Assembly (NCBI GenBank): GCA_965217265.1
Contig: CBDCHP010000015.1
Coordinates: 106,221-170,220 of the forward strand
Direction: 5' to 3'
Length of the DNA stretch: 64,000 nt
Origin: JAGRGG01 sp965217265
Lineage (GTDB): Bacteria; Pseudomonadota; Alphaproteobacteria; Geminicoccales; Geminicoccaceae
Shown: one piece after another, positions 41,931-50,202 of the stretch
How the letters are laid out: each line of letters begins with the position of its first letter
How positions within the stretch are numbered: position 1 is the first letter of the stretch
The notes under the pieces: generated by a model
The model's database searches: none
Told to the model about the DNA's origin: nothing
What the model saw: only the letters and a program-made list of their open reading frames with translations
Made by a program: the position numbers and the translations under genes

Positions 41931-42068
41931 ACGCCCGCGCGTGCGCCCGCCGCGCGGGCTTTTTTGCTTTTATCCGAGACTTGCCCTCGGCGTTGGGTCA
42001 GCCTCCTACGTTAACACTGGCAAAAAGAAAGAAGTAAAAGGCCCCGCGCAGCGGACGCGAAGCGTATC
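41929..42068. repeat. Hairpin repeat element, full copy 4
   Basis: From GAACGCCCGCGCGTGCGCCC to GCGGACGCGAAGCGTATC, orientation opposite to copies 1 and 3. The left arm contains a perfect stem, CCCGCGCG (41934-41941) with CGCGCGGG (41951-41958), followed by C and six T residues. That is a textbook intrinsic terminator for the toxin gene whose stop it overlaps. The core CTAC-GTTAACACTGGC matches copy 3 in reverse. Confidence 0.82.
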
Positions 42069-42143
42069 TTCGGCCGCCTCGGTTGCCGCTGCGGTGCAAA
42101 AGGCGCATAATCCTACCATGCGACCGGCCGGAGGAAATAGGGG

Positions 42144-43319
42144 ATGAACGAACAGCGGCGCGGCGGCGGGACGCACGGCCTCGGCATCGAGCAGCGCCTC
42201 GCGATGCAGCAGAACATGCTGGCCGCGTTCGGCAAGCACGCCTTGCGGCACGACGACCTCGACGCGGTGCTGGAGGAGGCCTGTCGCTTCGTCGCCGAGG
42301 GGCTGCAGGAGCGCTTCGTCAAAGTCTTGCAGGTGGTCGAGGGCGAGGAGCGGCTCCTGCTCCGCGCCGCCGTCGGCTTTAAGCCCTTGCGCCCGGACGA
42401 GGCGTGGCTGCCGGGCGACGGCGGCTCGGCCGGCGGCTACGCCCTCAAGACCGGCCTGCCGGTCTTGTGCAACGACGCCCCGAGTGAGACCCGCTTTCGC
42501 CGCACCAAGCTGACCGAGCGGCGCGGCATCCGCTCGATGGTCAACGTGCCGATCCCGAACCTGGGCGAGGGCGGCGGCCGCTGGTTTGGCGTGCTCGAAG
42601 CCGACAGCCGGGAGGCGCACGCCTTCACCGGCGACGAGGTCAATTTCCTTCACCTCTACGCCAACCTGATCGCCGCCGCCGTCAACCGCCGCGACAGTCG
42701 CAACCGGCTGCAACAGGCGCTGGAGACCAAGGGACGGCTCCTGGACGAACTGCGCCACCGGGTGAAGAACAACCTCGCCGTGGTGACGGCGCTGGCCAGG
42801 GTGCAAGCCGCCCGCTGCGACGGCGAGGAGGCGCGCCGCCACCTCGACGCCTTCGCCCAGCGGGTCAAGACGCTGGCGCTCGCCTACGAGAAGTTCTACG
42901 CCGAGGACCCGGCCGACCGGGTCGAGCTGCGCGCTTACTTGGGCGAGCTCGCCCGCGGGCTGATCGACTTCCACGGCCCGAACGCCGAGGCGGTGCGGCT
43001 CGAGATCGACATCGCCCCCGGCACGGTCGGCAGCGACGTCGCCGTGCCGCTCGGCATGATCGTCAACGAGTTCGTCACCAACAGCCTCAAATACGCCTTT
43101 AAGGACGGCGGCACGATCGGCCTGCGCCTGACCAAGGCCGGCGACGAGGACCGCCTCGTCCTCTTCGACGACGGTTGCGGCATGGCGGCGCCGGCGCCGG
43201 GCGGGACCGGCATCGGCCTCACCCTGATCGACGGCCTCGCGCGCCAGATCGGCGCCGCGGCGGCGTGGGACGCGAAGAGCGGCGGGACGCGGTTGGAGCT
43301 GCGGTTTCGCGCGCGGTGA
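42144..43319 (+). CDS. GAF-HisKA_2 sensor histidine kinase
   Basis: A 391-residue soluble kinase. The GAF domain (~25-175) contains GDGGSAGGYALKTGLPVLCN and GVLEADSREAHAFTGDEV. The HisKA_2 phosphoacceptor is His205 in ELRHRVKNNLAVV. The ATPase domain has GMIVNEFVTNSLKYAF (N box), DDGCGM and GGTGIGLTLIDGL (G boxes). Such kinases often feed general-stress or light pathways. No response regulator gene is adjacent. It starts 75 nt after the hairpin repeat, so its promoter is in that gap. Confidence 0.88.
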   Translation: MNEQRRGGGTHGLGIEQRLAMQQNMLAAFGKHALRHDDLDAVLEEACRFVAEGLQERFVKVLQVVEGEERLLLRAAVGFKPLRPDEAWLPGDGGSAGGYALKTGLPVLCNDAPSETRFRRTKLTERRGIRSMVNVPIPNLGEGGGRWFGVLEADSREAHAFTGDEVNFLHLYANLIAAAVNRRDSRNRLQQALETKGRLLDELRHRVKNNLAVVTALARVQAARCDGEEARRHLDAFAQRVKTLALAYEKFYAEDPADRVELRAYLGELARGLIDFHGPNAEAVRLEIDIAPGTVGSDVAVPLGMIVNEFVTNSLKYAFKDGGTIGLRLTKAGDEDRLVLFDDGCGMAAPAPGGTGIGLTLIDGLARQIGAAAAWDAKSGGTRLELRFRAR

Positions 43320-43437
43320 GCAAGGCCGCGCCGCGGGCGCGCAAGGGCTCCGCGGTCCGCCCAGGCTTTGTTCGATCAAGAAACGAAGCGTCTTCGCGAT
43401 CTATTTTGGGCGGCGTCCTTCACTTTTGGGAATTGTT

Positions 43438-43553
43438 CGCCATCTAACGTTACGTCATTCTGCGTCCGAGTGCCGGCGGCGACCCGTTGCCATCAGCTCC
43501 AAGCGAAGCTTGACGCGCCGCGGCGGTGTCGCGGCGCCATCTAAAACGTTACG
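43438..43553 (+). promoter_or_regulatory. 5' leader of the cold-shock gene with direct repeats
   Basis: CGCCATCTAACGTTACG (43438-43454) recurs as CGCCATCTAAAACGTTACG (43535-43553), the second just before the ribosome site. A ~100-nt leader with repeated words is common in cspA mRNAs, where it controls stability and translation. The promoter itself was not pinned down. Confidence 0.5.
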
Positions 43554-43562
43554 GAGACAGAC

Positions 43563-43772
43563 ATGCCGGTTGGCACTGTCAAGTGGTTCAACAACACCAA
43601 GGGTTTCGGCTTCATCCAGCCGGACGACGGCAATCAGGACGTGTTCGTCCACATCTCGGCCGTTGAGCGCGCCGGGCTCGACACGCTCCGCGAGGGGCAG
43701 AAGATCTCCTACGAGGAGCAGCGCGACCCCAAGCGCAACAAGACCTCGGCAGAGAACCTGAAGAGCGTCTGA
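43563..43772 (+). CDS. Cold-shock protein (CspA family)
   Basis: A 69-residue single cold-shock domain. RNP1 is KGFGFIQ and RNP2 is VFVHISAV, with KWFNNTKG before them and an aromatic surface for single-stranded nucleic acid. Length is typical. It acts as an RNA chaperone. It stands alone, with a repeated-word leader upstream and an intrinsic terminator 24 nt downstream. Confidence 0.95.
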   Translation: MPVGTVKWFNNTKGFGFIQPDDGNQDVFVHISAVERAGLDTLREGQKISYEEQRDPKRNKTSAENLKSV

Positions 43773-43796
43773 ACGACCTCTCGGTCGATCAAGGAG

Positions 43797-43823
43797 AAGG
43801 GCACCGTTCGCGGTGCCCTTTTT
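43797..43823 (+). terminator. Intrinsic terminator of the cold-shock gene
   Basis: AAGGGCACCG and CGGTGCCCTT pair around TTCG, a stable tetraloop, followed by TTT and CG. It lies 24 nt after the stop codon. Confidence 0.9.
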
Positions 43824-44033
43824 CGTTGCGGGCAGGAATTGAGGCTTGGCGGCGCGAACGCGCCGGGCAGACAAACGGGGGTTTTCCTCACCCTCGCCCG
43901 CGCGCCTCCCGCGCCTCGAAGCCGCCCCGGACGGCCGGCAAGAAACCCGGTAAAACAACCAACGCTAACCAGGGCGGGCCGCGCACGAGTTGTTTGCCCA
44001 CGAACGACGTCGACCGCCGCCGCGCCCCTAGCC

Positions 44034-45893
44034 TCAGCCTTCGCCTTCGGCCTCGCCGCCGAGTTGTTCGGCGACGCGGCCGGCCGTGAACGCCAGCACT
44101 TCGCGCCGGGTGTTGCCGGCCACGCCCTGCAAGAAGGGCCAAGCCGCCTCCAGGTCGAACACGACCCGCCCCGTCTCGGCCGCGTCCAGCACCCCGTCGT
44201 CCTCCAGCGCCGCCGCGACGCCCGCCGGCGAGGACCCGTGGCCGATGTAGAGTCGGTCGTCCCCGTCGTAGCGCCCGGCCAAGGCGTCCAACTGGTCGAG
44301 CCAGCCGTCCACGTCCTCGAACGGCACCGCCGGCGCGCCGACGTTGACGAGGTCGCCGACGAAGGCGACGTCTTCGTCCTCCACGGCAACGGTCACGGTC
44401 GCCGCCGCCTCGCTCGGCCCGAGGACGTCGAAGGCGAGCGCCGCGCCGCCGACCGCGATCGTCTCGCCCGCTTCGATCGCCTCGGCGTCGGCGACGGCCC
44501 GCGTCAGCGCGTCTTGGCCCGCAAAGCGCCCGCCGTGGCGCTCGTTGCGCATCGCGATGAAACCGCGGCCGTCGCTGCGGATCGAGTCCAGCGTCGCGGC
44601 GTCGGCGTAGATTTGCGCGGCGGGAAAGGCCGCCGTCCACACCGGCAGGCCGCCGTAGTGGTCGGTGTGGGCGTGGGTGACGACGATGGCGCGCACCGGC
44701 GCGTCGGTGGTGGCCCGCAGGTGCGCCAGCGCCCGCTTCGCCTCGGGCAGCAGGCGCTGGGCGTCGATCAGCACCACGCCGTCCCCCGTCTCGAACCAGT
44801 GGCTGTTGACGCTGTCGACGTCGTTGACCTGCGAGGCGTAGCTGTGAACTTGGAGCGGCCCGGCGCTCGCACCAGCGAGTTGCGCCGCCACGCTATCGAC
44901 GGCGGCCGTCAGCGTCGTCCGCCGGTCCCGGCCGGCGGCGCCCAGGCGCTGCGGGTAGGCCGTCTCGAAGTCGAGGACGATCCGCGCCCTCTCGTCGGCG
45001 TCGACGCGCGCATCGTTCTCCAAGGCCGCGGCGACCTCGTCGCGCATCCGGCCGAGACAGGCGATCTGCGCCTCGATCAGTCGATCGGCCGCCCCACTGG
45101 GGCCGTGCCCCGGGTGCAGCGTCACGGCGTCGGGAAAGCGCCGCCGCAGCTCTTCGAGCTGGTCGAGCCACGCCTCCGCGTCGACCCAGCCGCCGGGGAC
45201 GTAGCCGTTCACCACGAGGTCGCCGACGAACAACGACCCGGTGGCCCCGTGGTGGAGCGCGGCGTGATCCGCGGCATGACCGGGTCCGAAGACGGCCACG
45301 TCGAAGTCTTCGCCCCCGAAGGTCAGCGTCGCGCCGTCTTCGAGCGTCCGCGTCGGCTTGGCCGCCGTCAGTTCGGCCCGCGCCGCGAAGTCCCCGCCGT
45401 GCCGCTCGCGCCGCGCCGCGTTGAAGCCGTTCGCATCCTTCGTGATCGCGCGCGACGTCTCGGGCGTGGCCAGTCTCGGCGCTTTGGGGAAGCGCTCGGC
45501 GAAGACCGGCAGGCCGCCGTAGTGGTCGGTGTGCGGATGGCTGGCGAAGACGGCCAGAACCTCCCGGTCGCCGATGATCTCGACGACCCGTTCGGCCTCC
45601 GGGAGCAGCCGCTGGGGGTCGAAGACGACCACGCCGTCGGGGGTCTCGATCAGGTGGGTGTTCGCCCCGCCCCCCTCGCCCAAGGCCGGCGAGGCGTAGG
45701 TGCTAACGAAGACCTCGGCGCGCGCGCCGTCGCCCGCCCCCGCCGCGATCGACGCGAGGCCCGCGGCGCCGATCGCGAGCGTCCGCGAAAGCGCCCGCGA
45801 GCCCCGACCGAGCGGCCCCGGCCCGTTCGGGTCTGCGACGCCGCGTCGTGCCCGGTACGACGCGGCAGGGGCTGGAAGAACAGGCTTTGGCAT
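44034..45893 (-). CDS. Exported protein with two tandem metallo-beta-lactamase domains
   Basis: A 619-residue protein with an N-terminal arginine-containing leader (RALSRTLAIGAAGLASIAAG) that suggests export. The first MBL domain (~60-330) has HPHTDHYGG, a metal His in GPGHAADH, the GDLVV strand and the final HPGHG. The second (~345-605) repeats THAHTDHYGG, GDLVN and YIGHG, but the middle His motif reads GPSEAAAT, so one zinc ligand is missing. Each domain is a full-length hydrolase, making this a fusion from duplication. It is divergent from a TetR regulator gene. The substrate is unknown; lactonase or beta-lactam-type hydrolysis is possible. Confidence 0.8.
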   Translation of the reverse strand: MPKPVLPAPAASYRARRGVADPNGPGPLGRGSRALSRTLAIGAAGLASIAAGAGDGARAEVFVSTYASPALGEGGGANTHLIETPDGVVVFDPQRLLPEAERVVEIIGDREVLAVFASHPHTDHYGGLPVFAERFPKAPRLATPETSRAITKDANGFNAARRERHGGDFAARAELTAAKPTRTLEDGATLTFGGEDFDVAVFGPGHAADHAALHHGATGSLFVGDLVVNGYVPGGWVDAEAWLDQLEELRRRFPDAVTLHPGHGPSGAADRLIEAQIACLGRMRDEVAAALENDARVDADERARIVLDFETAYPQRLGAAGRDRRTTLTAAVDSVAAQLAGASAGPLQVHSYASQVNDVDSVNSHWFETGDGVVLIDAQRLLPEAKRALAHLRATTDAPVRAIVVTHAHTDHYGGLPVWTAAFPAAQIYADAATLDSIRSDGRGFIAMRNERHGGRFAGQDALTRAVADAEAIEAGETIAVGGAALAFDVLGPSEAAATVTVAVEDEDVAFVGDLVNVGAPAVPFEDVDGWLDQLDALAGRYDGDDRLYIGHGSSPAGVAAALEDDGVLDAAETGRVVFDLEAAWPFLQGVAGNTRREVLAFTAGRVAEQLGGEAEGEG

Positions 45894-45953
45894 GTCGACA
45901 TCCTCTCAGGTGTGCGCTTCGCCGCCCTGTTTGCGTGGCGGGAAGGCGTCATG

Positions 45954-45971
45954 TTTGACGTTCGTGTCAAA
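45954..45971. promoter_or_regulatory. TTTGAC-N6-GTCAAA operator between the MBL and TetR genes
   Basis: A perfect inverted repeat in the 166-nt divergent promoter region. A second related word, CTTGTCAAGCTCGTCAAGG, follows at ~45992. TetR regulators usually bind such sites to repress both divergent genes. Confidence 0.6.
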
Positions 45972-46059
45972 GACTGGCGCGAACCCCGTCCTTGTCAAGC
46001 TCGTCAAGGATGACGATCTCGTCACGCACGGCCGCGCGCCCGCGGCATGGGAGACGTGC

Positions 46060-46671
46060 ATGGCCGGGGTCCGGCAATTCGACGAGGACGCGGCGCTCGA
46101 CCGGGCCGCGGCGCTGTTCTGGCGCCGGGGCTACGAGGCCACCACCATGGCCGACTTGGCCGCGGCCACCGGCGTCCAGCGCGGCAGCCTCTACAACGCC
46201 TACGGCGGCAAGGAGGCGCTGCTGCTCAAGGCGCTCGACCGCTACGCCGCCCGGCAGGGTGGCCGGGCGCTGGAGGCGTTGACCGACCCGAACCCGCGCC
46301 GGGCCCTCGCCCGGCTCCTCGACGCCCACGTGGCGTGGATGGCCGATCCGGCCAACCCGACGGGCTGCCTGACGACCAACACCTGCTTGGAGTGCGCCGA
46401 GCGGCACGGGGCCGTGCGGGACAAGGTCGCCGGGCAGTTCAAGTCGGCGGAGACGGCGATCTACCAAGCGCTCCTGCGCGGCCAGCAGGCCGGCCGCTTG
46501 GCGCCCCACCTGGACGTCCGCGCGCTGGCGCGCTTCTTCTCGGCGACGACGCGGGCGATGGCGGTGATGCACAAAGCCTACGGCGGCGATCTGGGGGCGG
46601 TGCGCGACGTGGCGCGCACGGCGCTGCGAGTCCTCGACGCGCCGGCAAACGGCGCGAACGAAGGCGCGTGA
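46060..46671 (+). CDS. TetR-family transcriptional regulator
   Basis: A 203-residue regulator; ATG 46060 with GGGAG 6 nt upstream. The HTH (ALDRAAALFWRRGYEATTMA, LAAATGVQRGSLYNAYGGKE) is typical; the C-terminal ligand domain has NPTGCLTTNTCLECAERHG, which puts two Cys close together. It is divergent from the tandem MBL gene and probably represses it. A palindrome lies in the shared promoter region. Confidence 0.88.
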   Translation: MAGVRQFDEDAALDRAAALFWRRGYEATTMADLAAATGVQRGSLYNAYGGKEALLLKALDRYAARQGGRALEALTDPNPRRALARLLDAHVAWMADPANPTGCLTTNTCLECAERHGAVRDKVAGQFKSAETAIYQALLRGQQAGRLAPHLDVRALARFFSATTRAMAVMHKAYGGDLGAVRDVARTALRVLDAPANGANEGA

Positions 46672-46692
46672 CGCGGGTCCGGGCTTTGGCCG

Positions 46693-47991
46693 TCATTGGC
46701 GCCCGCCGGCTTCGAGCGCGTCGTGAAAGAAGTCCGGCCCGCCGAAATTCCCCGACTTCAAGGCGAGCCAGCACCGGCGCCCGCCGTTCGCAGTGAGCGC
46801 CTCGGTCCAGGGCACGCCGGGCGCGATCGCGGCGCCGATGCGAAGCGCCGAGACGTCGAGGGCCGCGACGACCGCGCCCGAGGTCTCCCCGCCGGCCACG
46901 ACCAGCCGTCTCGCGCGCCCGTTCTCGATCGCGCCGAGCGCGATCCGGCTCAAGGCCGCCTCGGCCAGGGCACCGGCGCGCCCGGCGCCGAGCCGGTCTT
47001 GGACCGTGCGCACCCGGTCCGGCGGCGCCGAGGTGTGAACGAGCGCCGGACCGGCTTCGAGCCGCGCCTCGACCCAGCCGATCGCCGCCTCGACGGCGCC
47101 CTCGCCCGCGTCCAGGTCGAGCGGGTCTAGGCGCAGGACCGGGTGGCCGCGGTCGCGAAACGCCTCGATCTGCCGCAGCGTCGCTTGCGAGCAACTGCCG
47201 GCGAGGACCAGGAGCGGCGGGGCGGCGACGGCGGCGGCGGGTGCGGTCTCGGCCGGGCGAAAGCGTCCGGCCCCCGCGTGCGCCCGGGCGAGCGGCGTCG
47301 CGACGCCCGAGCCGCCGGCGACGAGCGGCAGGCCGACGATCGCCCCGGCCCAGTGCCCGAGGTCGGCGTCCTCGATCGCGTCGCCGATCGCGTGGCCGCA
47401 CCCGTCTTGTTCCAGGCGTTCGAGCGCGGCCCCGATCGCGCCGGCACCCCGCGCGACGACCGGGCGCGGCACGAGCCCGACGCGCAGGTCGGTCTGGGCC
47501 CGGAGCAGGCGGACGACGCTGGCATCAAGCATCGGGTTGAGCGGGTGGTGCTCCATGCCGCTCTCGTCGAGAAGCGCGTCGTCGACGAAGAGGTGGCCCT
47601 GGTAGACCGTCCGCCCGTTGATCGGCAAGGACGGCAGGTGCGGCACGATCCCGGCCCCCGTCGCCCCGCGAAGCGCGTCGGCGACGGGACCGATATTGCC
47701 GGCGGGGGTCGAGTCGAAGGTCGAGCAGTACTTGAAGTACGTCTGCTTGACCCCCGCCTTTGCCAACGCCGCGCCGGCTTCGAGTGCCAAGCGCACCGCG
47801 GCCGCGGCCGGGATCGAGCGCGACTTCAAGGCGACGACGACGGCGTCGGCGTCGAGCGACGCCAGAAGGTCCTGCGCCGGCACGCCGATGGTCTGGACGA
47901 CGCGCATCCCGCCCTCCGCCAGCATCGAGGCGATGTCGGTCGCCCCGGTGAAGTCGTCGGCGATCACGCCCAAAACCGGTCTCGCGCCCAC
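46693..47991 (-). CDS. Four-carbon acid sugar kinase (DUF1537; OtnK/DenK-like)
   Basis: A 432-residue kinase of the DUF1537 group, which phosphorylates 3-oxo-tetronates or D-threonate/D-erythronate. The N-domain has GVIADDFTGATDIASML and the YFKYCSTFDSTPAGNIGPVA segment; the C-domain has VAGGETSGAVVAALDV and the nucleotide-binding KSGNFGGPDFF. GTG 47991 is chosen at the first family-like residue with GAAGGGC before it; GTG 48027 is an alternative. It would act downstream of a DenD-type dehydrogenase (28.5 kb), but the isomerase and aldolase genes of that pathway are not in the window. Confidence 0.85.
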   Translation of the reverse strand: MGARPVLGVIADDFTGATDIASMLAEGGMRVVQTIGVPAQDLLASLDADAVVVALKSRSIPAAAAVRLALEAGAALAKAGVKQTYFKYCSTFDSTPAGNIGPVADALRGATGAGIVPHLPSLPINGRTVYQGHLFVDDALLDESGMEHHPLNPMLDASVVRLLRAQTDLRVGLVPRPVVARGAGAIGAALERLEQDGCGHAIGDAIEDADLGHWAGAIVGLPLVAGGSGVATPLARAHAGAGRFRPAETAPAAAVAAPPLLVLAGSCSQATLRQIEAFRDRGHPVLRLDPLDLDAGEGAVEAAIGWVEARLEAGPALVHTSAPPDRVRTVQDRLGAGRAGALAEAALSRIALGAIENGRARRLVVAGGETSGAVVAALDVSALRIGAAIAPGVPWTEALTANGGRRCWLALKSGNFGGPDFFHDALEAGGRQ

Positions 47992-48190
47992 GCCCTTCGC
48001 CCCCCGCCGTCGCGTCACGCCTCGATACGACCCGGCGCGTCGTGCCGGAAGCGCCGCTCGAACCTTAGCGCCTCGCAACGGGCCGTGAAACGGGCGTCTC
48101 GCGAGCGCCGGGCACGTCCGCCTTTTTGGATTATATTCCTAATCATGTACACTCCCGGCCCCTCTTCCCCACCCGCCAGGAGCCCGCCCC

Positions 48191-49081
48191 GTGTCCGACG
48201 CCACACCCGACCCCGACACTCTCCCCCGCCGGCGCAGCCCGGCGCAGACCGAGGCCAGCCGCAGCAACGGCGCCAGGGGCCGCGGCCCCGCCACGCCCGC
48301 GGACAAGGCGGCGTCGGCGCACAACGCCGCCAAGCACGGCCCGCGCGCGACGTCCTTCGCCCTACTCCCCGACGAGGACGCGGGCGCCTTCGAGGGCCTG
48401 CGCCGCCGCCTCGTCGAGGAGCACGACCCGCAAGGCGCCGTCGAGGAGGCGCTGGTCGAGCAACTCGCGCTCGCCTCGTGGCGCACGCGCCGGGTCGAGG
48501 CCCTGGAGGTCGAGGCGCTCACCGAGGCGCGCGAGCGGCGGCCGAGCGCCGCCTACGCCGGCGGCTACAACCCCCACAGCCCCGCCTTGTGGGCGCCCGA
48601 GCGGCTCAACACGATCCTGCGCTACCGGGCCGGGCTGGAGCGGGGCCTGCACCGCGCGCTCAAGGCGCTGGCGGAGCGCCAAGCGGCGCGGGCGGAGGGG
48701 GAAAAGCGCACGAACGAACCCGAGACGCGTGCTGAACCGTTGCCCGAACGAACCCGAGAGCCCGGGACCGCTCCCGAGCCAAACTTGCAAAAAGAAGAAG
48801 AGAAAGGCCGCGCGCCCAGCCTGCCTCGCCGGGGGCGAGGCACTGCAGCGTTCCACCACCTTCTCGGCGTCCTGATGCTCTGCCTCGCTTGCCTCCCGGC
48901 CCTTCTCCCAAGGTGGGATCGCCCGGGAAGGCAGGGGCGGCGGCGCCTCGTCGGTCAGCCGGCGAGCGTCAGGCCGTCGGCGTCGATGGCGGGTTCGCGG
49001 CCGGCGACGGCGTCGGCGACGAATTGGCCGGCGCCGCAGGACATGGTCCAGCCGACGTGGCCGTGGCCGACGTTGAGGTAG
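48191..49081 (+). CDS. Unknown protein, SRSNGARGRGP family, copy B
   Basis: GTG start at 48191 preceded by the same CCGCCAGGAGCCCGCCCC block as copy A at 8521; upstream homology starts near ATTCCTA (48136). Residues 1-165 align closely with copy A (SRSNGARGRGPATP, NAAKHGPRA, ERRPSAAYAGGYNPHSPALW). The NEPETR/ERTREPG words are shorter here. From about 48785 the frame enters one arm of the hairpin repeat, and beyond 48853 it runs antisense into the oxidoreductase gene, so the true C-terminus is doubtful. Function unknown; two copies with conserved flanks suggest a mobile or spreading gene. Confidence 0.55.
   Translation: MSDATPDPDTLPRRRSPAQTEASRSNGARGRGPATPADKAASAHNAAKHGPRATSFALLPDEDAGAFEGLRRRLVEEHDPQGAVEEALVEQLALASWRTRRVEALEVEALTEARERRPSAAYAGGYNPHSPALWAPERLNTILRYRAGLERGLHRALKALAERQAARAEGEKRTNEPETRAEPLPERTREPGTAPEPNLQKEEEKGRAPSLPRRGRGTAAFHHLLGVLMLCLACLPALLPRWDRPGRQGRRRLVGQPASVRPSASMAGSRPATASATNWPAPQDMVQPTWPWPTLR
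48785..48853 (+). repeat. Half copy (one arm) of the hairpin repeat
   Basis: TTGCAAAAAGAAGAAGAGAA and GGCCGCGCGCC match the right arm of the full elements; a short insertion precedes the terminal GCAGCGTTC. It is the second case of an arm ending this gene family. Confidence 0.55.
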
Positions 49082-50202
49082 AAGTTCTTGAGCGGCGTGC
49101 GGCCCATAATCGGCACGGAACTGGGCGTCATCGGGCGAAAGCCGCACCAGTGCTCGGCCCTGTCGAAATCGACGGCGTCGCCGTAGATCCGCGCGACCAC
49201 GGCGCGGATCGAGCGAAAGTCGTTTGGGCGCTGGCGCCGGTCGAAGCCGGTGAAGACCGCCGACGAGGCGGCGCGCAGCCTGCCGTCGGGGCGCGACATC
49301 GCGACCAGGCGATCCTCGTCGACGACGCCCATCGTGGGGCCGACGGCGGGGTCGACGTCGGCGGTGATCGAGAAGCCTTTGACCGGGTAGATCGGTAGCT
49401 TGAGACCGGCGTCGCGGCCGAGGCCGGCGCTGTGCGGGCCGGCGGCGAGGACGTAGGCGTCGGCCGTGATCCGGCCGCGGTCGGTCTCGACGCCGGCGAT
49501 CCGATCGCCGTCGCGGCGCAGGCGCTCGACGGTCTCGCCGAAGCGAAACTCGGTGTCGCGGTGCCGCGCGCACCACTCGGCGAGGCCGTTGGCGAACATG
49601 TGGCTGCTGCCGGTCTCGCAGTCGGGCGCGTAGAGTGCGCCTGCGATGCGATCGGCGATGGGTTCGAGGCCGGGCTCGACGTCGAGGGCACCGTCGCGGT
49701 CGAGCAGCCTGAGGTCGAGGCCGTTGTCGCGCAACAGGCCCATGTGGCGGTCGGCGGCGGTCGTGGCGTCGGGGGACTCGAAGTAATAGATTATGCCCTC
49801 GCGGCGGTTGCCGAAGGCGACGCCGGTCTCTTGGATCACCGACTTCAATCGTTCGAGCGAGTAGACGGTCAAGCGCAGCTTGCGCAGCGAGTTGCGCCGG
49901 GCGGCGGTGTCGGTGCAGTTGGCGAGGAACTTCAGCGACCAGAGCCAGAGCTTCGGGTCGAGCCGCAGCCTGTACTGGATGCCGAGGTCGCGGTTGACGA
50001 GCGAGCGGAGCGCGATCTTGAGCGCGTCGGGCGAGGCCCAGGCGTAGCTGTCGGAGGGCGAGTAGAGGCCGGCATTGCCGTAGCTGGTCTCCATCGCAGG
50101 CCTGTCGCACCGGTCGATCACGACCACCTCGTGGCCGTCGCGGGTGAGCGCGTGGGCGGTGGCGACGCCGACAACGCCGGCGCCGATGACGGCGACCCTC
50201 AC
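48955..50202 (-). CDS. D-amino-acid dehydrogenase-like FAD oxidoreductase (DadA family)
   Basis: A 415-residue DAO-type flavoprotein. The N-terminal VAVIGAGVVGVATAHAL binds FAD; SYGNAGLYSPSD, YVLAAGPHSAGLG, YPVKGFSIT and the C-terminal GHGHVGWTMSCGAGQFVAD are DadA landmarks. GTG 50202 overlaps the stop of a 22-codon upstream ORF (GTGA). It is divergent from an NhaC antiporter gene. It would deaminate D-amino acids or related amines to oxo acids, passing electrons to the quinone pool. Confidence 0.85.
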   Translation of the reverse strand: MRVAVIGAGVVGVATAHALTRDGHEVVVIDRCDRPAMETSYGNAGLYSPSDSYAWASPDALKIALRSLVNRDLGIQYRLRLDPKLWLWSLKFLANCTDTAARRNSLRKLRLTVYSLERLKSVIQETGVAFGNRREGIIYYFESPDATTAADRHMGLLRDNGLDLRLLDRDGALDVEPGLEPIADRIAGALYAPDCETGSSHMFANGLAEWCARHRDTEFRFGETVERLRRDGDRIAGVETDRGRITADAYVLAAGPHSAGLGRDAGLKLPIYPVKGFSITADVDPAVGPTMGVVDEDRLVAMSRPDGRLRAASSAVFTGFDRRQRPNDFRSIRAVVARIYGDAVDFDRAEHWCGFRPMTPSSVPIMGRTPLKNFYLNVGHGHVGWTMSCGAGQFVADAVAGREPAIDADGLTLAG

